Positions 17,187-27,617 of a DNA stretch of 64,000 nt are shown here, piece after piece. This stretch comes from Amycolatopsis taiwanensis DSM 45107 (lineage in GTDB: Bacteria > Actinomycetota > Actinomycetes > Mycobacteriales > Pseudonocardiaceae). The stretch covers positions 1-64,000 of the forward strand of contig NZ_JAFB01000022.1 of NCBI RefSeq assembly GCF_000519205.1, given 5' to 3'. A model generated the notes under the pieces. The model saw only the letters and a list, made by a program, of their open reading frames with translations, had not been told where the DNA came from and made no database searches. Both the position numbers and the translations under genes were made by a program. Within the stretch, counting starts at the first letter, position 1. Every line of letters starts with the position of its first letter.

Positions 17187-18095
17187 ATGTGCATGGAACG
17201 GCTTCCGGACATCGAGTCCTTGCGGCTGCTTGTTCTCGTCGGCCGGCACGGCAGCCTGACCGCCGCGGCGGCCGAGTCCCGGACAAGTCAGCCCTCGGCC
17301 AGCAAACGCATGAGCGCTTTCGAAAGGATGCTCGGCGTGCAGCTCCTCGACCGCAGCCGCCGGGGATCGGCGTTGACGCCGGCCGGGATGCTGGTGAGCG
17401 GCTGGGCAGAGCGGGTCCTGGAGGAGATGACCGTCTTGCTCGACGGGGTCGAGGCGCTGCGCCGCGAACGCAGTGCCCAGCTGTCGCTGGCCGCGAGCCT
17501 GACCGTGGCCGAGCATCTGCTGCCCTCATGGATCGGGGAACTCCGCCGCAGCACGCCGGATCTGCACGTGGGGCTGCAGGTGATGAACTCCAGCCGGGTG
17601 CACGAGCTCGCCCGCCAGGGCGAGATCGACCTGGGTTTCGTCGAATCGCCGGGCGGGCTTCCCGGCGTGCGGTCACGCGTGGTGGCCAGGGATCGTCTCG
17701 TGGTGGTGGTGTCGCGTGAGCACAAGTGGAGCCGTCGCCGCCGCCCGGTCGGTCCGGCCGAACTCGCCGCGACACCGCTGATCAGCCGCGAACGGGGATC
17801 GGGGACCAGGGACACGGCCGAACGGGCCCTCGCGGCGGCGGGCACCGAAGCGGTGCCGCCTCTGCTCGAACTGGGTTCGGCGACCGCGGTGCGCAGCGCG
17901 GTCGCCGCCGGGGCGGGGCCGGCGCTGCTCAGCGAACTGATCGTGGCGCCCGACCTCGCCACCGGGCTGCTCGTCGAAGTCCCGACTGCCGACGTCGACT
18001 TCAGCCGGACGCTGCGTGCCGTGTGGAACGCGGCCAGGCACCCCACCGGCGCCGGCGCCCAGCTACTGGCACTCGCACTGCGCCGACTCCGCTGA
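17187..18095 (+). CDS. LysR-family transcriptional regulator, divergent from yeiH
   Basis: The product is 302 residues. The winged helix-turn-helix lies at residues 8-65 (LLVLVGRHGSLTAAAAESRTSQPSASKRM is the typical LysR pattern), followed by a linker helix and a periplasmic-binding-protein-like effector domain (GLQVMNSSRVHELARQGEID, and a C-terminal ELGSATAVRSAVAAGAGPALL segment). It faces yeiH across only 64 bases, so it most likely controls that gene and its own, as YeiE does in enterobacteria. The start may be ATG 17187 or ATG 17193; neither has a clear ribosome-binding site. Confidence 0.88.
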   Translation: MCMERLPDIESLRLLVLVGRHGSLTAAAAESRTSQPSASKRMSAFERMLGVQLLDRSRRGSALTPAGMLVSGWAERVLEEMTVLLDGVEALRRERSAQLSLAASLTVAEHLLPSWIGELRRSTPDLHVGLQVMNSSRVHELARQGEIDLGFVESPGGLPGVRSRVVARDRLVVVVSREHKWSRRRRPVGPAELAATPLISRERGSGTRDTAERALAAAGTEAVPPLLELGSATAVRSAVAAGAGPALLSELIVAPDLATGLLVEVPTADVDFSRTLRAVWNAARHPTGAGAQLLALALRRLR

Positions 18096-18100
18096 GCAAA

Positions 18101-18303
18101 TTGTTCAGACGCCCCAATGGGTTAGTGGACCAGATCTTCTTCCATCGCGGGACTGGCAAATCGGCGAAGGCAAGCAGATCGGGTGCTGCGTCGCAGCATG
18201 GCCTCGACCTTGGCCGACTGCCGCCCGAGCATTCCGGCGATCACGTTCAGCTGCTCACCGACCATGTCCGCCTTCGGTTGTGCGAAGATGGTGAGATCGG
18301 CGC
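18101..18303 (-). pseudogene. Frameshifted IS256-family transposase fragment
   Basis: The minus strand reads ADLTIFAQPKADMVGEQLNV, then IAGMLGRQSAKVEAML; after a frameshift it reads DAAPDLLAFADLPVPRWKKI and WSTNPLGRLN. These match the C-terminal half of IS256 (mutator-type) transposases, including the WSTNPLERLNKE block that carries the last catalytic Glu. The sequence is broken right at that point by the junction with the LysR gene, so the element is dead. Confidence 0.75.
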
Positions 18304-18675
18304 GGCGACCATCTCCTTGAGGCGCGCGATCAGGATGTCGGGCTCGCTGCCGGCGAGCACCAGCTTCGACATGTCCTCAGTGACCTCGCCGTTGACCGGG
18401 CTGTTCGAGGCGCCCTTGACGGTGCGTGGCGCGGGATGAGCATTTCGGCGTTCTTGGCTGCGGTGGACCGGCACAGCAGAGCGAGCCACCCGAAGATCCG
18501 CGGGGCCGGCAGGTGGCTCGTCCGTACGAGCACGAGAACTGATCGCGCCGAACTGTTGGTCTATCGCATCGCACCAGGTCGGCGATGGTGAAGCAGTTTT
18601 GAAGCGCTACCGGCGCAAGCCCTGGGAAGGATCGTGGGGACTGACGCCGACGACCGTCGCGTCGTCGCTGATAGG

Positions 18676-18690
18676 CGAACGTGCGCTCGT
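18676..18690. promoter_or_regulatory. Candidate TetR operator, cupin promoter, site 1
   Basis: CGAACGTGCGCTCGT matches exactly, in inverse orientation, the site at 23422-23440 in front of the carboxylase gene. It lies about 100 bases upstream of the cupin start. Confidence 0.55.
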
Positions 18691-18734
18691 CTGGACATCT
18701 TCTGAACTGCTGTTCGACGTCAAAATGATGCTAG

Positions 18735-18756
18735 ACGAGCGATCGCACGTTCGTTA
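18735..18756. promoter_or_regulatory. Candidate TetR operator, cupin promoter, site 2
   Basis: ACGAGCGATCGCACGTTCGT is a near-palindrome with the same CGTTCGT and ACGAGCG half-sites as the other cluster sites. It ends about 36 bases before the cupin start, where a repressor would block transcription. Confidence 0.55.
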
Positions 18757-18792
18757 CGCTTCGGGCGTCCGAGTCGATGAGGAGGAGCAAAG

Positions 18793-19218
18793 ATGGCCGA
18801 GGACGACGTCCCCGTTGTGACCCGGAAAGGTCAGGAGCACACCGGCACCGGACAGTCCGGTGGTGCGGTGCGCATCTCCGGGGTCGGGCCGCAGCACACG
18901 CCCGCCACGAAGATCTGGTACGGCAAGGTCAGCAACGAGCCGGGTTACCGCTCGCTGCCGCACCACCACGGCGAGGCCGAGACCGGTGGGTACGTGCTCA
19001 AGGGGAAGGGCCGGATCTGGTTCGGCCCGAACTACTCGAAACACATCGACTTGGAAGAGGGCGACTTCGTGTTCGTGCCGCCGTTCATGCCGCACGTCGA
19101 AGGCAACATGAGCACCACCGAGGAACTGGTCTGGCTGACCTGCCGGACGCCGGACAACATCGTGGTCAACCTCGAGGAGGTCGACGACAGCACCCTCGAG
19201 GGTTACCGGCGTGCCTAG
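18793..19218 (+). CDS. Cupin-domain protein
   Basis: The product is 141 residues, one small beta-barrel. Cupin motif 1 is seen as PHHHGEAETGGYVLKGKGRI (metal-binding His and Glu, near residues 56-75) and motif 2 as GDFVFVPPFMPHVEGN (second His, near 102). The metal-ligand set is complete, so a dioxygenase, isomerase or sugar/CoA-ester modifying role is possible, but small cupins are too varied to assign. ATG 18793 follows AGGAGG. It is the first gene of the rightward run that continues with the acyl-CoA dehydrogenase, and two operator-like palindromes precede it. Confidence 0.75.
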   Translation: MAEDDVPVVTRKGQEHTGTGQSGGAVRISGVGPQHTPATKIWYGKVSNEPGYRSLPHHHGEAETGGYVLKGKGRIWFGPNYSKHIDLEEGDFVFVPPFMPHVEGNMSTTEELVWLTCRTPDNIVVNLEEVDDSTLEGYRRA

Positions 19219-19290
19219 CCAGGTGGCTCCGAAACACGATCGGAACTGAACTCACGCCGCGCGGCGGCAGGTGGCAGAGAGAGGGGCGGC

Positions 19291-20505
19291 ATGCGGAGCG
19301 GTACGGTGCGCGGGCAGGATCGCCCCGCGGGATGGCACGTCGAGGCGGTCACGACCGACTCGCCCGACCAGGCCGAGATCCGGGAACTGACCAGGTCGAT
19401 ACTGGCCGATCGCGCGCCCGACGACCGCGTCGCCCGGCTCGACGAGTCGGAGACCTTCGACGAGGAGTTCTACCGCCACCTCGGTGCCGCCGGCCTCATC
19501 GGCCTGGATGCCGATCCCGCGGCCGGTGCCGATGCCGATCCCCGGCACGAAATCGTCGTGCTGGAGGAACTCGGCGCCGGCCACACCTCGATGGCCGTCT
19601 GCCTGGTCGTGCAGTACATGGCTCTGCGCCTGCTCAGCCACTACAGCGGCGACGACCAGCGCAAGCGGGTCCTCGTGCCGCTCGCTGAGGGTCGCGGCCG
19701 CGTCGCGTTCGCGCTGTCGGAGGAGGACGGCGGCACCGACATCGCCCGCGCCATGCGGACGAAGGCGGTCCGCGACGGCGCGGGGTGGGTACTCACCGGC
19801 CGGAAGACGTGGATCTCGGGTGCCGCGACGGCCGGGCACGCGATAGTCCTCGCCCGCACGTCGGAGGAGACCCGCTCGGCGATCGACGGGATCACCATGT
19901 TCCTGGTGCCGCTGGACGCCGACGGGATCTCCGTGCGGGTGCTGGACACCGCCGGCATCCACGGCCTCGACACGTGCGAGGTCACCTTCGACGACGTCCG
20001 GCTCGACGACTCGACGGTGCTGGGCGAGGCCGGCGCAGGCTTCCGCCAGGTCATCGGCACCCTCAACGGCGAACGTCTCAACGCCGCCGCCGTGGCGCTG
20101 GGCATCGCCCGTGGGGCACTGCGCAGCGCGATCGAGTACGCCTCCCAGCGACAGGCGTTCGGTCGGAGCATCGGAAGTTTCCAGGCCTTGCAGCACGGCC
20201 TGGTCGACGGAGCGGTGCAGGTCGAGTCGGCGCGCGGACTGTTGACCAGGGCAGCCGAGGCCGCGCACGCCGGGGACGGGAGGTCGGAGGCCCTCTCCGC
20301 GATGGCCAAGGTCGCGGCCGCCGACGCGGCGACCGACATCACCGACACGGGGATGCGGGTCATGGGCGGCGCCGGGTACAGCCGCGAATACCCCATGCAG
20401 CGCTACTTCCGCGATGCCCGCCTCTACACGTTCGCGCCGCTGACGAACGAAATGCTGCGCAACTTCATCGGCGAGCGCTGGCTCGGCCTGCCGCGCTCCT
20501 ACTGA
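19291..20505 (+). CDS. Acyl-CoA dehydrogenase
   Basis: The product is 404 residues. It has the FAD-dependent acyl-CoA dehydrogenase layout: helical N-terminal domain, the middle beta domain with FALSEEDGGTDIARAMRTKA and WISGA, and the C-terminal helical domain with RQAFGRSIGSFQALQHGLVD and MGGAGYSREYPMQRYFRDAR. The latter block, MRVMGGAGY, is the usual C-terminal signature. It would introduce the alpha,beta double bond in an acyl-CoA and pass electrons to ETF. The substrate is likely short or branched-chain, judging by the neighbouring carboxylase and hydratases. It is 19 bases ahead of the FAH-family gene, so co-transcribed. Confidence 0.92.
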   Translation: MRSGTVRGQDRPAGWHVEAVTTDSPDQAEIRELTRSILADRAPDDRVARLDESETFDEEFYRHLGAAGLIGLDADPAAGADADPRHEIVVLEELGAGHTSMAVCLVVQYMALRLLSHYSGDDQRKRVLVPLAEGRGRVAFALSEEDGGTDIARAMRTKAVRDGAGWVLTGRKTWISGAATAGHAIVLARTSEETRSAIDGITMFLVPLDADGISVRVLDTAGIHGLDTCEVTFDDVRLDDSTVLGEAGAGFRQVIGTLNGERLNAAAVALGIARGALRSAIEYASQRQAFGRSIGSFQALQHGLVDGAVQVESARGLLTRAAEAAHAGDGRSEALSAMAKVAAADAATDITDTGMRVMGGAGYSREYPMQRYFRDARLYTFAPLTNEMLRNFIGERWLGLPRSY

Positions 20506-20523
20506 ACCGGAGTCTGGAAGACC

Positions 20524-21390
20524 ATGAAGCTGCTGTCCTACCGAACCTCTGACGGCGAGTCGTGGGGCGCCCTCGTCGACGGCGAAATCGTCGACCTGGC
20601 AACCGCAAACCCGGGGTGGTCCTCGCTCGCCGCCGCGCTCGCCGACGCGGGTACCGACGGCATCGTGCGGGCGGTCACGGCGCGGGTGGGAACCGCACCC
20701 AGGCTCGCGCTCGACTCCGTGACGCTCCTGCCCGTGGTGCCCGCCCCAGGGAAGATCCTCTGCGTCGGGCTGAACTTCGAGAAGCACCGCATCGAGACCG
20801 GTCGCGAACGCACCGAGCACCCGGTCATCTTCACCCGGTTCCCGGACACCTTCGTCGGGCACGGCACACCGCTCGTCCGCCCGGCCGAGAGCGAGCGCTT
20901 CGACTTCGAGGGCGAACTCGCGCTCGTCATCGGACGCGGCGGCCGTCGCATCGCGCGGGAGAACGCCCTGAGCCACATCGCCGGGGTCACCTGCCTCAAC
21001 GACGGCTCGATCCGGGACTTCCAGGCGCACACCCACCAGTTCACCCCCGGCAAGAACTTCCCGGCGACCGGGTCGATCGGACCGTGGCTGGTCACGCTCG
21101 ACGACATCGGGGAGATCGCCGACCTCGAACTCGTCACCCGCCTCAATGGTGTCGAGGTCCAGCGGGCGCCGCTGTCGGACCTGACCTACTCGATCCCCGA
21201 GATCGTCGCCTACTGCTCGTCCTGGACCCAGCTGCGGCCGGGAGACGTCATCGCCACCGGAACCCCCGGCGGGATCGGCGCGCGCCGCGAGCCTCCACTG
21301 TGGATGCGGCCGGGAGACCTCTGCGAGGTGGAGATCTCCGGCGTCGGCGTCCTGCGCAACACCATCACCACTGAAGACGTGACCCCGTAA
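20524..21390 (+). CDS. Fumarylacetoacetate hydrolase family protein
   Basis: The product is 288 residues. The C-terminal FAH fold is clear: LCVGLNFEKHRIETG, then the metal-binding DFEGELALVIG (acidic ligands), CLNDGSIRDFQ, GKNFPATGSIGPWLVT and the GDVIATGTPGGIG end. Members hydrolyse or decarboxylate 2,4-diketo or 2-oxo acids and hydrate dienoates, mostly at the end of ring-cleavage pathways. Which of these applies here cannot be read from sequence. It directly follows the acyl-CoA dehydrogenase and precedes the transporter. Confidence 0.9.
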   Translation: MKLLSYRTSDGESWGALVDGEIVDLATANPGWSSLAAALADAGTDGIVRAVTARVGTAPRLALDSVTLLPVVPAPGKILCVGLNFEKHRIETGRERTEHPVIFTRFPDTFVGHGTPLVRPAESERFDFEGELALVIGRGGRRIARENALSHIAGVTCLNDGSIRDFQAHTHQFTPGKNFPATGSIGPWLVTLDDIGEIADLELVTRLNGVEVQRAPLSDLTYSIPEIVAYCSSWTQLRPGDVIATGTPGGIGARREPPLWMRPGDLCEVEISGVGVLRNTITTEDVTP

Positions 21391-21423
21391 GGGGCCGGAA
21401 CACCGACGGTTCTCCATCCGAGG

Positions 21424-21440
21424 AAACGTACGTTCGTGCT
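21424..21440. promoter_or_regulatory. Candidate TetR operator upstream of the transporter, site 1
   Basis: AAACGTACGTTCGTGC carries the same CGTTCGT half-site as the other sites of the cluster. It lies in the 183-base gap between the FAH and transporter genes. Confidence 0.45.
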
Positions 21441-21458
21441 TAGGAGGTCCAGTTGGAT

Positions 21459-21479
21459 CGCTCGTTCGCTGAGCGAGCG
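21459..21479. promoter_or_regulatory. Candidate TetR operator upstream of the transporter, site 2
   Basis: CGCTCG and CGAGCG arms surround a nine-base centre that itself contains TTCGCT. It is related to, but not identical with, the ACGAACG/CTCGT sites elsewhere in the cluster. It may instead be a weak hairpin. Confidence 0.4.
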
Positions 21480-21573
21480 TTTGTCCGTATCCAGGCGAAT
21501 CCGACCTTCGCCCCCGTGTCTGTCGCCTTCCTCCACGGTCGGTCCATCCCAGTCCGAGAAGAAAAGATCTCCT

Positions 21574-22923
21574 ATGTCTGATTTCACTGAACGAACTGCA
21601 CAGGCAGCGCAGCCCGTGCCAACAGTGTCCGCAGACCGGCAGGCTTCGCGACGAGCTGTGGCCAGCGGAACATTCGGGACCGCCCTGGAATGGTTCGACT
21701 TCGCCGTCTATGGCACGTTGTCGGCCACCCTGTTCCCGACCCTGTTCTTTCCGAGCTTCGACGCCAACACCGCCGTTCTGGCCTCCTTTGCCACCTTCGG
21801 CGCCGGCATGTTGGCTCGACCGCTCGGCGGCATCGTCTTCGGAGCACTCGGAGACCGAATCGGCCGGCGCAACGTGCTGATGTTCACCCTCGTGCTCATG
21901 GGCCTGTCCTCGGTCCTGATCGGACTCCTCCCCACCTACGCCGCCGTCGGGATCGTGGCGCCGGCTCTGCTCGTGTCGCTGCGGTTCCTGCAGGGCTTCG
22001 CCCTCGGCGGCGAAGCCAGCGGCGCGCAAATCCTCGTGGTCGAGCACGCGCCCGACGGCCGCCGCGGCATGTTCGGCGGGATCCTCGCCATCGGTTCACC
22101 GGTGGCCCAGACGCTTGCCTCGGTCGTACTCACGGGACTCGCGGCGTTCCTGTCCAAGGACGCCTTCGCCGCGTGGGGCTGGCGAGTGCCTTTCCTGCTG
22201 GGAGTGCTCCTTCTCGTAGTGGGCATGTTCATTCGTCGGCGCATCGAAGAGTCGAGTGCGTTCAAGGAGAGCAAACAGCGGGCAGCGGAGTCGGATACTC
22301 CGCAGGAACGCGCGCTTTCCGTGCTGCGGCGACGCCCCGGGACGGTCATCAAGCTGGTTCTGTCCTGGGCCGCCCCGACGGGCCTCTTCTGGATCTGCGT
22401 CACCTACGCCGTGAACTACATGACCAAGGAGTTGCACTACGCCAACTCCGTGACCTTCTCCCTCCTTATCATGGCGAACCTCATCTCCGTACCCGCCGCG
22501 ATCTTCGGCGGCCGCCTCAGCGACCACATAGGACGCAAGAAAACCTTCATAATCGCCCTCACGATGCTGGGCATCGCCGCCGGAACCATGTTCCCCATCA
22601 TGAAAAGCATGAACTTCGCGGCGAGCGTCGCTGTCGTCGCGCTTGCGCTTTGCGGCATCCAAGCCGCTGCGGGCACCCAGGCGGCCTTCTTCTCCGAATC
22701 GCTCCCGACGAGCATGCGGTACACCGGCTCTGCGCTCGGCATGACCTTCGCCGGGCTCATTTTCGGCGCCCCGATCCCCTTCGTCGCCGCCTGGATCTTC
22801 CAAAACACCAGCAACGGAACATTCGCGCTCTCGGCCATCGGCGTCGGACTGGTGGTGATCTCTATCATCGCTACGATTCTGCTCCCGGAAAACTACAAGA
22901 GGCCGCTTCACGAGGACCTCTGA
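21574..22923 (+). CDS. MFS transporter of the metabolite:H+ symporter type
   Basis: The product is 449 residues with twelve membrane helices. It has the signature of the MHS group (ProP/KgtP/ShiA-like): ALEWFDFAVYGTLSATLF in helix 1, the GALGDRIGRRNVL loop, RFLQGFALGGEASGA in helix 4 and a second GGRLSDHIGRKKTF loop. Such carriers import organic acids with protons. Placement inside the CoA-ester cluster suggests it brings in that pathway's substrate. ATG 21574 has a GAGAAGAAAAG site; an upstream in-frame ATG at 21436 would start inside the operator region and is rejected. Confidence 0.9.
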   Translation: MSDFTERTAQAAQPVPTVSADRQASRRAVASGTFGTALEWFDFAVYGTLSATLFPTLFFPSFDANTAVLASFATFGAGMLARPLGGIVFGALGDRIGRRNVLMFTLVLMGLSSVLIGLLPTYAAVGIVAPALLVSLRFLQGFALGGEASGAQILVVEHAPDGRRGMFGGILAIGSPVAQTLASVVLTGLAAFLSKDAFAAWGWRVPFLLGVLLLVVGMFIRRRIEESSAFKESKQRAAESDTPQERALSVLRRRPGTVIKLVLSWAAPTGLFWICVTYAVNYMTKELHYANSVTFSLLIMANLISVPAAIFGGRLSDHIGRKKTFIIALTMLGIAAGTMFPIMKSMNFAASVAVVALALCGIQAAAGTQAAFFSESLPTSMRYTGSALGMTFAGLIFGAPIPFVAAWIFQNTSNGTFALSAIGVGLVVISIIATILLPENYKRPLHEDL

Positions 22924-23009
22924 CTCGCTTTCCGCGAGCGTGGCTCGACTTCAGGCGAGCCAACCGGTCCCGCAGCCATCAGACTGACAAGAGGCCGGAA
23001 TCTCGACAA

Positions 23010-23057
23010 GGAGAACGGTGGCCTGCCCAGCGGACGCGAGGCCGGTCGCCGTTCTCC
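23010..23057 (+). terminator. Hairpin downstream of the transporter gene
   Basis: GGAGAACGG (23010-23018) pairs with CCGTTCTCC (23049-23057) around a 30-base GC-rich loop that can pair further internally. It lies 87 bases after the transporter stop. A shorter hairpin with seven-base arms lies at 22940-22962. Either could end the rightward transcript. Confidence 0.4.
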
Positions 23058-23227
23058 AACGCCGGTCTGCCGGCACTGCCCGTCCACGACGGTGTGACAA
23101 CGGAATGAAGCCCGCGCTAGGAGAGCTTCTCGCCGAGATCCGTCCGGTCATACCGGGGCTTCGCATGTTGTTCTATCGTGCTGAGCTGCCGTTTTAATAT
23201 CAGGCCCTGAAGTCTCCGGCGTGCCCC

Positions 23228-23314
23228 GTCGTGATCATCGACGGCACGCTGATCCCGATCGGCCGGATCGCCGTCGACATCATCGTCCGGCAACCGGGCC
23301 CAGCCGCTACGTGA
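23228..23314 (+). pseudogene. IS5-type transposase relic
   Basis: The plus strand encodes VVIIDGTLIPIGRIAVD, which matches the VVLDGTLIPIDRVAADRP block around the first catalytic Asp of IS5-type transposases. The frame then runs into unrelated residues and stops at 23312. Only about 20 residues are recognisable. Confidence 0.6.
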
Positions 23315-23421
23315 GCGCGGTCTCCCGAGGCAAGTTCCAATATGTACGAGTGACCGTTCGTTTTCATACTGGTCTTGATCAGCCCTTCTTGACCAGGATT
23401 CATGGGTAAGTCTACATTGCA

Positions 23422-23440
23422 AACGAGCGCACGTTCGTTA
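23422..23440. promoter_or_regulatory. Candidate TetR operator in front of the carboxylase alpha gene
   Basis: AACGAGCGCACGTTCGTTA is a near-palindrome 15 bases upstream of the start codon and just ahead of the ribosome-binding site. Its inverse, CGAACGTGCGCTCGT, is identical to the site at 18676. This is the best match in the set. Confidence 0.6.
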
Positions 23441-23455
23441 GAGAGGGAGGGGTCG

Positions 23456-25278
<1,823 letters not shown>

Positions 25279-25282
<4 letters not shown>

Positions 25283-26028
25283 CAACCCTTGTGTCACTGA
25301 TTACCGGTGCCGGCGGCGGTTTGGGGTCCGCGATCGCGCGTCGTCTCGCCGCGCAGGGCCATCCCGTGGTCTGTCTCGATCTGGAGCGGGCAGCCGCGGA
25401 GCGTACGGCGGCCGCTCTCACGCAGACCGGCGCGACCGCCGTCGCGTATGAAGTCGACATCACCGACGAAAAGTCCGTGATGGAGCTGCGCGAGTCGCTG
25501 GCGGCCGCGGACATGCTGCCGCAGCACGTCGTCAACGCGGCGGGCATCTTGTTCCGCGGCCAACTGGACACCACCGACACCCCGACTTTCCGCAAGGTGC
25601 TCGACGTCAACGTGACCGGGGCCTTCACGGTGACGCGCACTTTCGCCGCCGACCTGGCCGCGTCCGGCGCGGGCCGGGTGGTCAACATCGCCTCGATCGC
25701 CGGGATAAACGGCTACGAGTTCACCGCCTACGCCACTTCCAAGGGGGCGCTGGTCAACCTCACCCGGGCGCTGGTGCTCGACTTCTGGGGCAAGGGCGTG
25801 ACCGTGAACGCGGTCTGCCCCGGGCCGATGCACACCCCGATGCTGAACACGGCGGCCATGGCGTCGTTCCTCCGTAAGACGCCCACCCGCCATATCCCGA
25901 GCGCCGACGAGGTCGCGGGCGTGTGCGCCTTCCTGCTGTCCGAGGACGCCGCGAACATCAATGGCCAGACGGTCGTCGTAGACGGCGGCGCGACCGCCGT
26001 CTTCCGGTACACCGACGAGGAGGCGTGA
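25279..26028 (+). CDS. Short-chain dehydrogenase/reductase
   Basis: The product is 249 residues. It has the classical SDR layout: SLITGAGGGLGSAIARRL (TGxxxGxG cofactor site, residues 6-24), a VVNAAGI strand in place of NNAG, the catalytic Ser in VNIASIAG and the YATSKGALVNLTRA YxxxK motif, then VCPGPMHTPM and the NGQTVVVDGG end. It should oxidise or reduce a hydroxyacyl or keto substrate with NAD(P). The ATG overlaps the carboxylase stop by four bases, so the two are translationally coupled. Confidence 0.9.
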
Positions 26029-26909
26029 TGAAGCCGTACCGCTCTCTGCTTTTTGTTCCCGGGCACAAACCCGACTGGGCGGACAAGGGCATACGAGCCG
26101 GTGCTCACGCCTTGATCCTGGACCTCGAAGATGCTGTTCCGGTGGAGGCGAAGCACGCCGGGCGAGCTGCGGTCACCGCCACGCTCGACCGCCTCGCCGG
26201 GGGGCCGACCGGTCTCGTGGTCCGGGTCAACCCGCTCGACACCGACCTGTTCGGCAAGGACATCGCGGCCGTCGTCCGGCCGGGACTGACCGCACTGCTG
26301 CTGCCCAAGGTCTACGGGCGTGACGACATAGTCGCCTACGACGCGCTCGTGACCGCCGCCGAGGTCGAGCGCGGACTGCCGCGGGGATCGGTGGGGCTGA
26401 TCCCGTCACTGGAGACGGCCCGGTCTCTGTCCAATGTGGACGCCATTGCTTCGGCGCCCCGCGTGGTCGGTCTGATGGCCGCGGCGGCCAAGGACGCCGA
26501 CATCTCCCGCGAGGTCGGGTTCACCTGGAGCCCCGCGGGCCTGGAAACGCTGTACCTGCGCAGCAAGGTCGTGCTGGCCGCCCGGTCGGCCGGGCTCGGC
26601 CACATCGTGCTCGGCCTGTGGCAGGACGTGCGTGACCTCGACGGTCTGCGGGCCTTCGCGCAGGCCAACCGTGACCTCGGCTTCGGCGGCCAGGTCGTGA
26701 TCCACCCGTCGCATGTCGGTCCGGTCAACGAGGTCTACACCCCCAGCGACGCCGAACTGGACCGGTTGCGCCGCCTCGTCGCGGCCTACGAGGAGGGCGC
26801 CCGTGCCGGGCAGGGGGCCGTGATGTTCGAGGGTGAGCACATCGACCTCGCCCACGCCCAGAGCGCTCGATCCATCCTGGCCGTGGCCGGGCAGAACGAG
26901 GAGGAATGA
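26028..26909 (+). CDS. CitE-like HpcH/HpaI-family lyase
   Basis: The product is 293 residues. The TIM-barrel lyase features are clear: [18 protein letters not shown] at the N-terminus, [11 protein letters not shown] (Mg-binding acids), [20 protein letters not shown] and [20 protein letters not shown]. Stand-alone CitE-like proteins cleave malyl-, citramalyl- or 3-hydroxy-3-methylglutaryl-CoA type esters. Next to a MaoC hydratase this recalls the itaconyl-CoA hydratase/citramalyl-CoA lyase pair of leucine and itaconate routes; that match is inference. The ATG shares one base with the SDR stop (TGATG). Confidence 0.85.
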   Translation: MKPYRSLLFVPGHKPDWADKGIRAGAHALILDLEDAVPVEAKHAGRAAVTATLDRLAGGPTGLVVRVNPLDTDLFGKDIAAVVRPGLTALLLPKVYGRDDIVAYDALVTAAEVERGLPRGSVGLIPSLETARSLSNVDAIASAPRVVGLMAAAAKDADISREVGFTWSPAGLETLYLRSKVVLAARSAGLGHIVLGLWQDVRDLDGLRAFAQANRDLGFGGQVVIHPSHVGPVNEVYTPSDAELDRLRRLVAAYEEGARAGQGAVMFEGEHIDLAHAQSARSILAVAGQNEEE

Positions 26910-27385
26910 GCATGGCAGGCCTCTACTTCGAGGAGTTCGTGGTGGGTGAGGTCCACCGCCACGCCGTCACCCGAACGGTCACCGAGACCGACAACCTGTT
27001 GTTCACGACGCTGACCATGAACCCGCAGCCGTTGCACCTCGACGAGGAATTCGCCAAGGGCTCGATGTTCGGCACCCGGATCGTGAATTCGGTGTTCACG
27101 CTCGGGCTGGTCGCGGGCATCCACGTCAACGACCTGACGCTCGGCACCACGGTGGGCAACCTCGGTTTCGAGGACGTTCAGTTTCCCAAGCCGGTGTTCA
27201 TAGGCGACACGCTCCGCGTCGAGAGCGAGGTACTGGACAAGCGGGAGTCGAAGAGCCGCCCCGAAACCGGCATCGTGAAGCTGGAGCACCGTGCGCTCAA
27301 CCAGCGTGACGAACTGGTCTGCCGCCTGCGTCGCGCCGCCCTGATGAAGCGCCGCCCGGCTGAGGTGTCAGAGGAGAAGGCATGA
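26906..27385 (+). CDS. MaoC-family hydratase, first copy
   Basis: The product is 159 residues with one hot-dog fold: [24 protein letters not shown], then [32 protein letters not shown], the hydratase-2 type motif with the catalytic Asp/His region. It should hydrate an enoyl-CoA. Similarity of layout to itaconyl- or mesaconyl-CoA hydratases, and position after the CitE-like gene, suggest a dicarboxylic CoA ester. Translation may start at ATG 26906 (overlapping the previous stop) or ATG 26912, which is better spaced from GAGGAGG. Confidence 0.85.
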   Translation: MSMAGLYFEEFVVGEVHRHAVTRTVTETDNLLFTTLTMNPQPLHLDEEFAKGSMFGTRIVNSVFTLGLVAGIHVNDLTLGTTVGNLGFEDVQFPKPVFIGDTLRVESEVLDKRESKSRPETGIVKLEHRALNQRDELVCRLRRAALMKRRPAEVSEEKA

Positions 27386-27617
27386 GTAGCCCTGTGTCAA
27401 GGCGCGGCAAGCAAGGTGACCAGCACGCGCGCGCCCCGAAGGCCCGCTATCGGGGCGGCGGGGCGCCCCGCGTTGAGCACGTGACTCGATCTCGAATGGA
27501 GCGCCCCGTCGACACGATCAAGGGGGTCTGGGGGCTTGCCCCCAGTTGGGGTGTGGGGGCCGAGCCCCCACAAGGCAGAGTCGCGCGCAAACTTGCGGAG
27601 GAAACAGCATGAGTAGC
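27380..27617. repeat. 227-bp insertion with double-hairpin repeat between the two MaoC genes
   Basis: An 11-bp direct repeat, GCATGAGTAGC, stands at 27380-27390 and 27607-27617. Both copies contain an ATGAGTAGC gene start, but only the right one begins a real gene. Between them lies non-coding DNA with a GC-rich palindromic element at 27522-27573: CTGGGGGCTTGCCCCCAG followed by GTGGGGGC/GCCCCCAC arms. The same element is found inside the ligase gene at 39607. Confidence 0.75.

Larger units (their letters stand above)
18096..18792. other. Gap with an IS256 relic and two regulatory palindromes
   Basis: No intact gene lies between the LysR and cupin genes. The left part carries the IS256-type transposase relic (18101-18303). 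A further minus-strand stretch (to about 18430, VTEDMSKLVLAGSEPDILIA) is protein-like but unassigned. The right end has two copies of the catabolic-cluster operator (18676 and 18735). Confidence 0.5.
22924..23455. other. Gap with hairpins, an IS5 relic and an operator
   Basis: This 530-base gap between transporter and carboxylase genes has two possible terminator hairpins (22940-22962 with TGGCTCG/CGAGCCA arms, and 23010-23057), a small IS5-type transposase fossil (23228-23314) and an operator palindrome at 23422. No intact gene is present. Confidence 0.5.

Noticed and set aside
19252..22047. Minus-strand open frame of 931 codons
   Set aside because: It lies opposite the acyl-CoA dehydrogenase, FAH-family and transporter genes and its translation has no recognisable motif. 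Long antisense frames are expected at this GC content.
27382..27612. 76-codon gene between the two MaoC genes
   Set aside because: It begins at the duplicated ATGAGTAGC and runs through the palindromic insertion; the translation is repeat sequence, not a protein.
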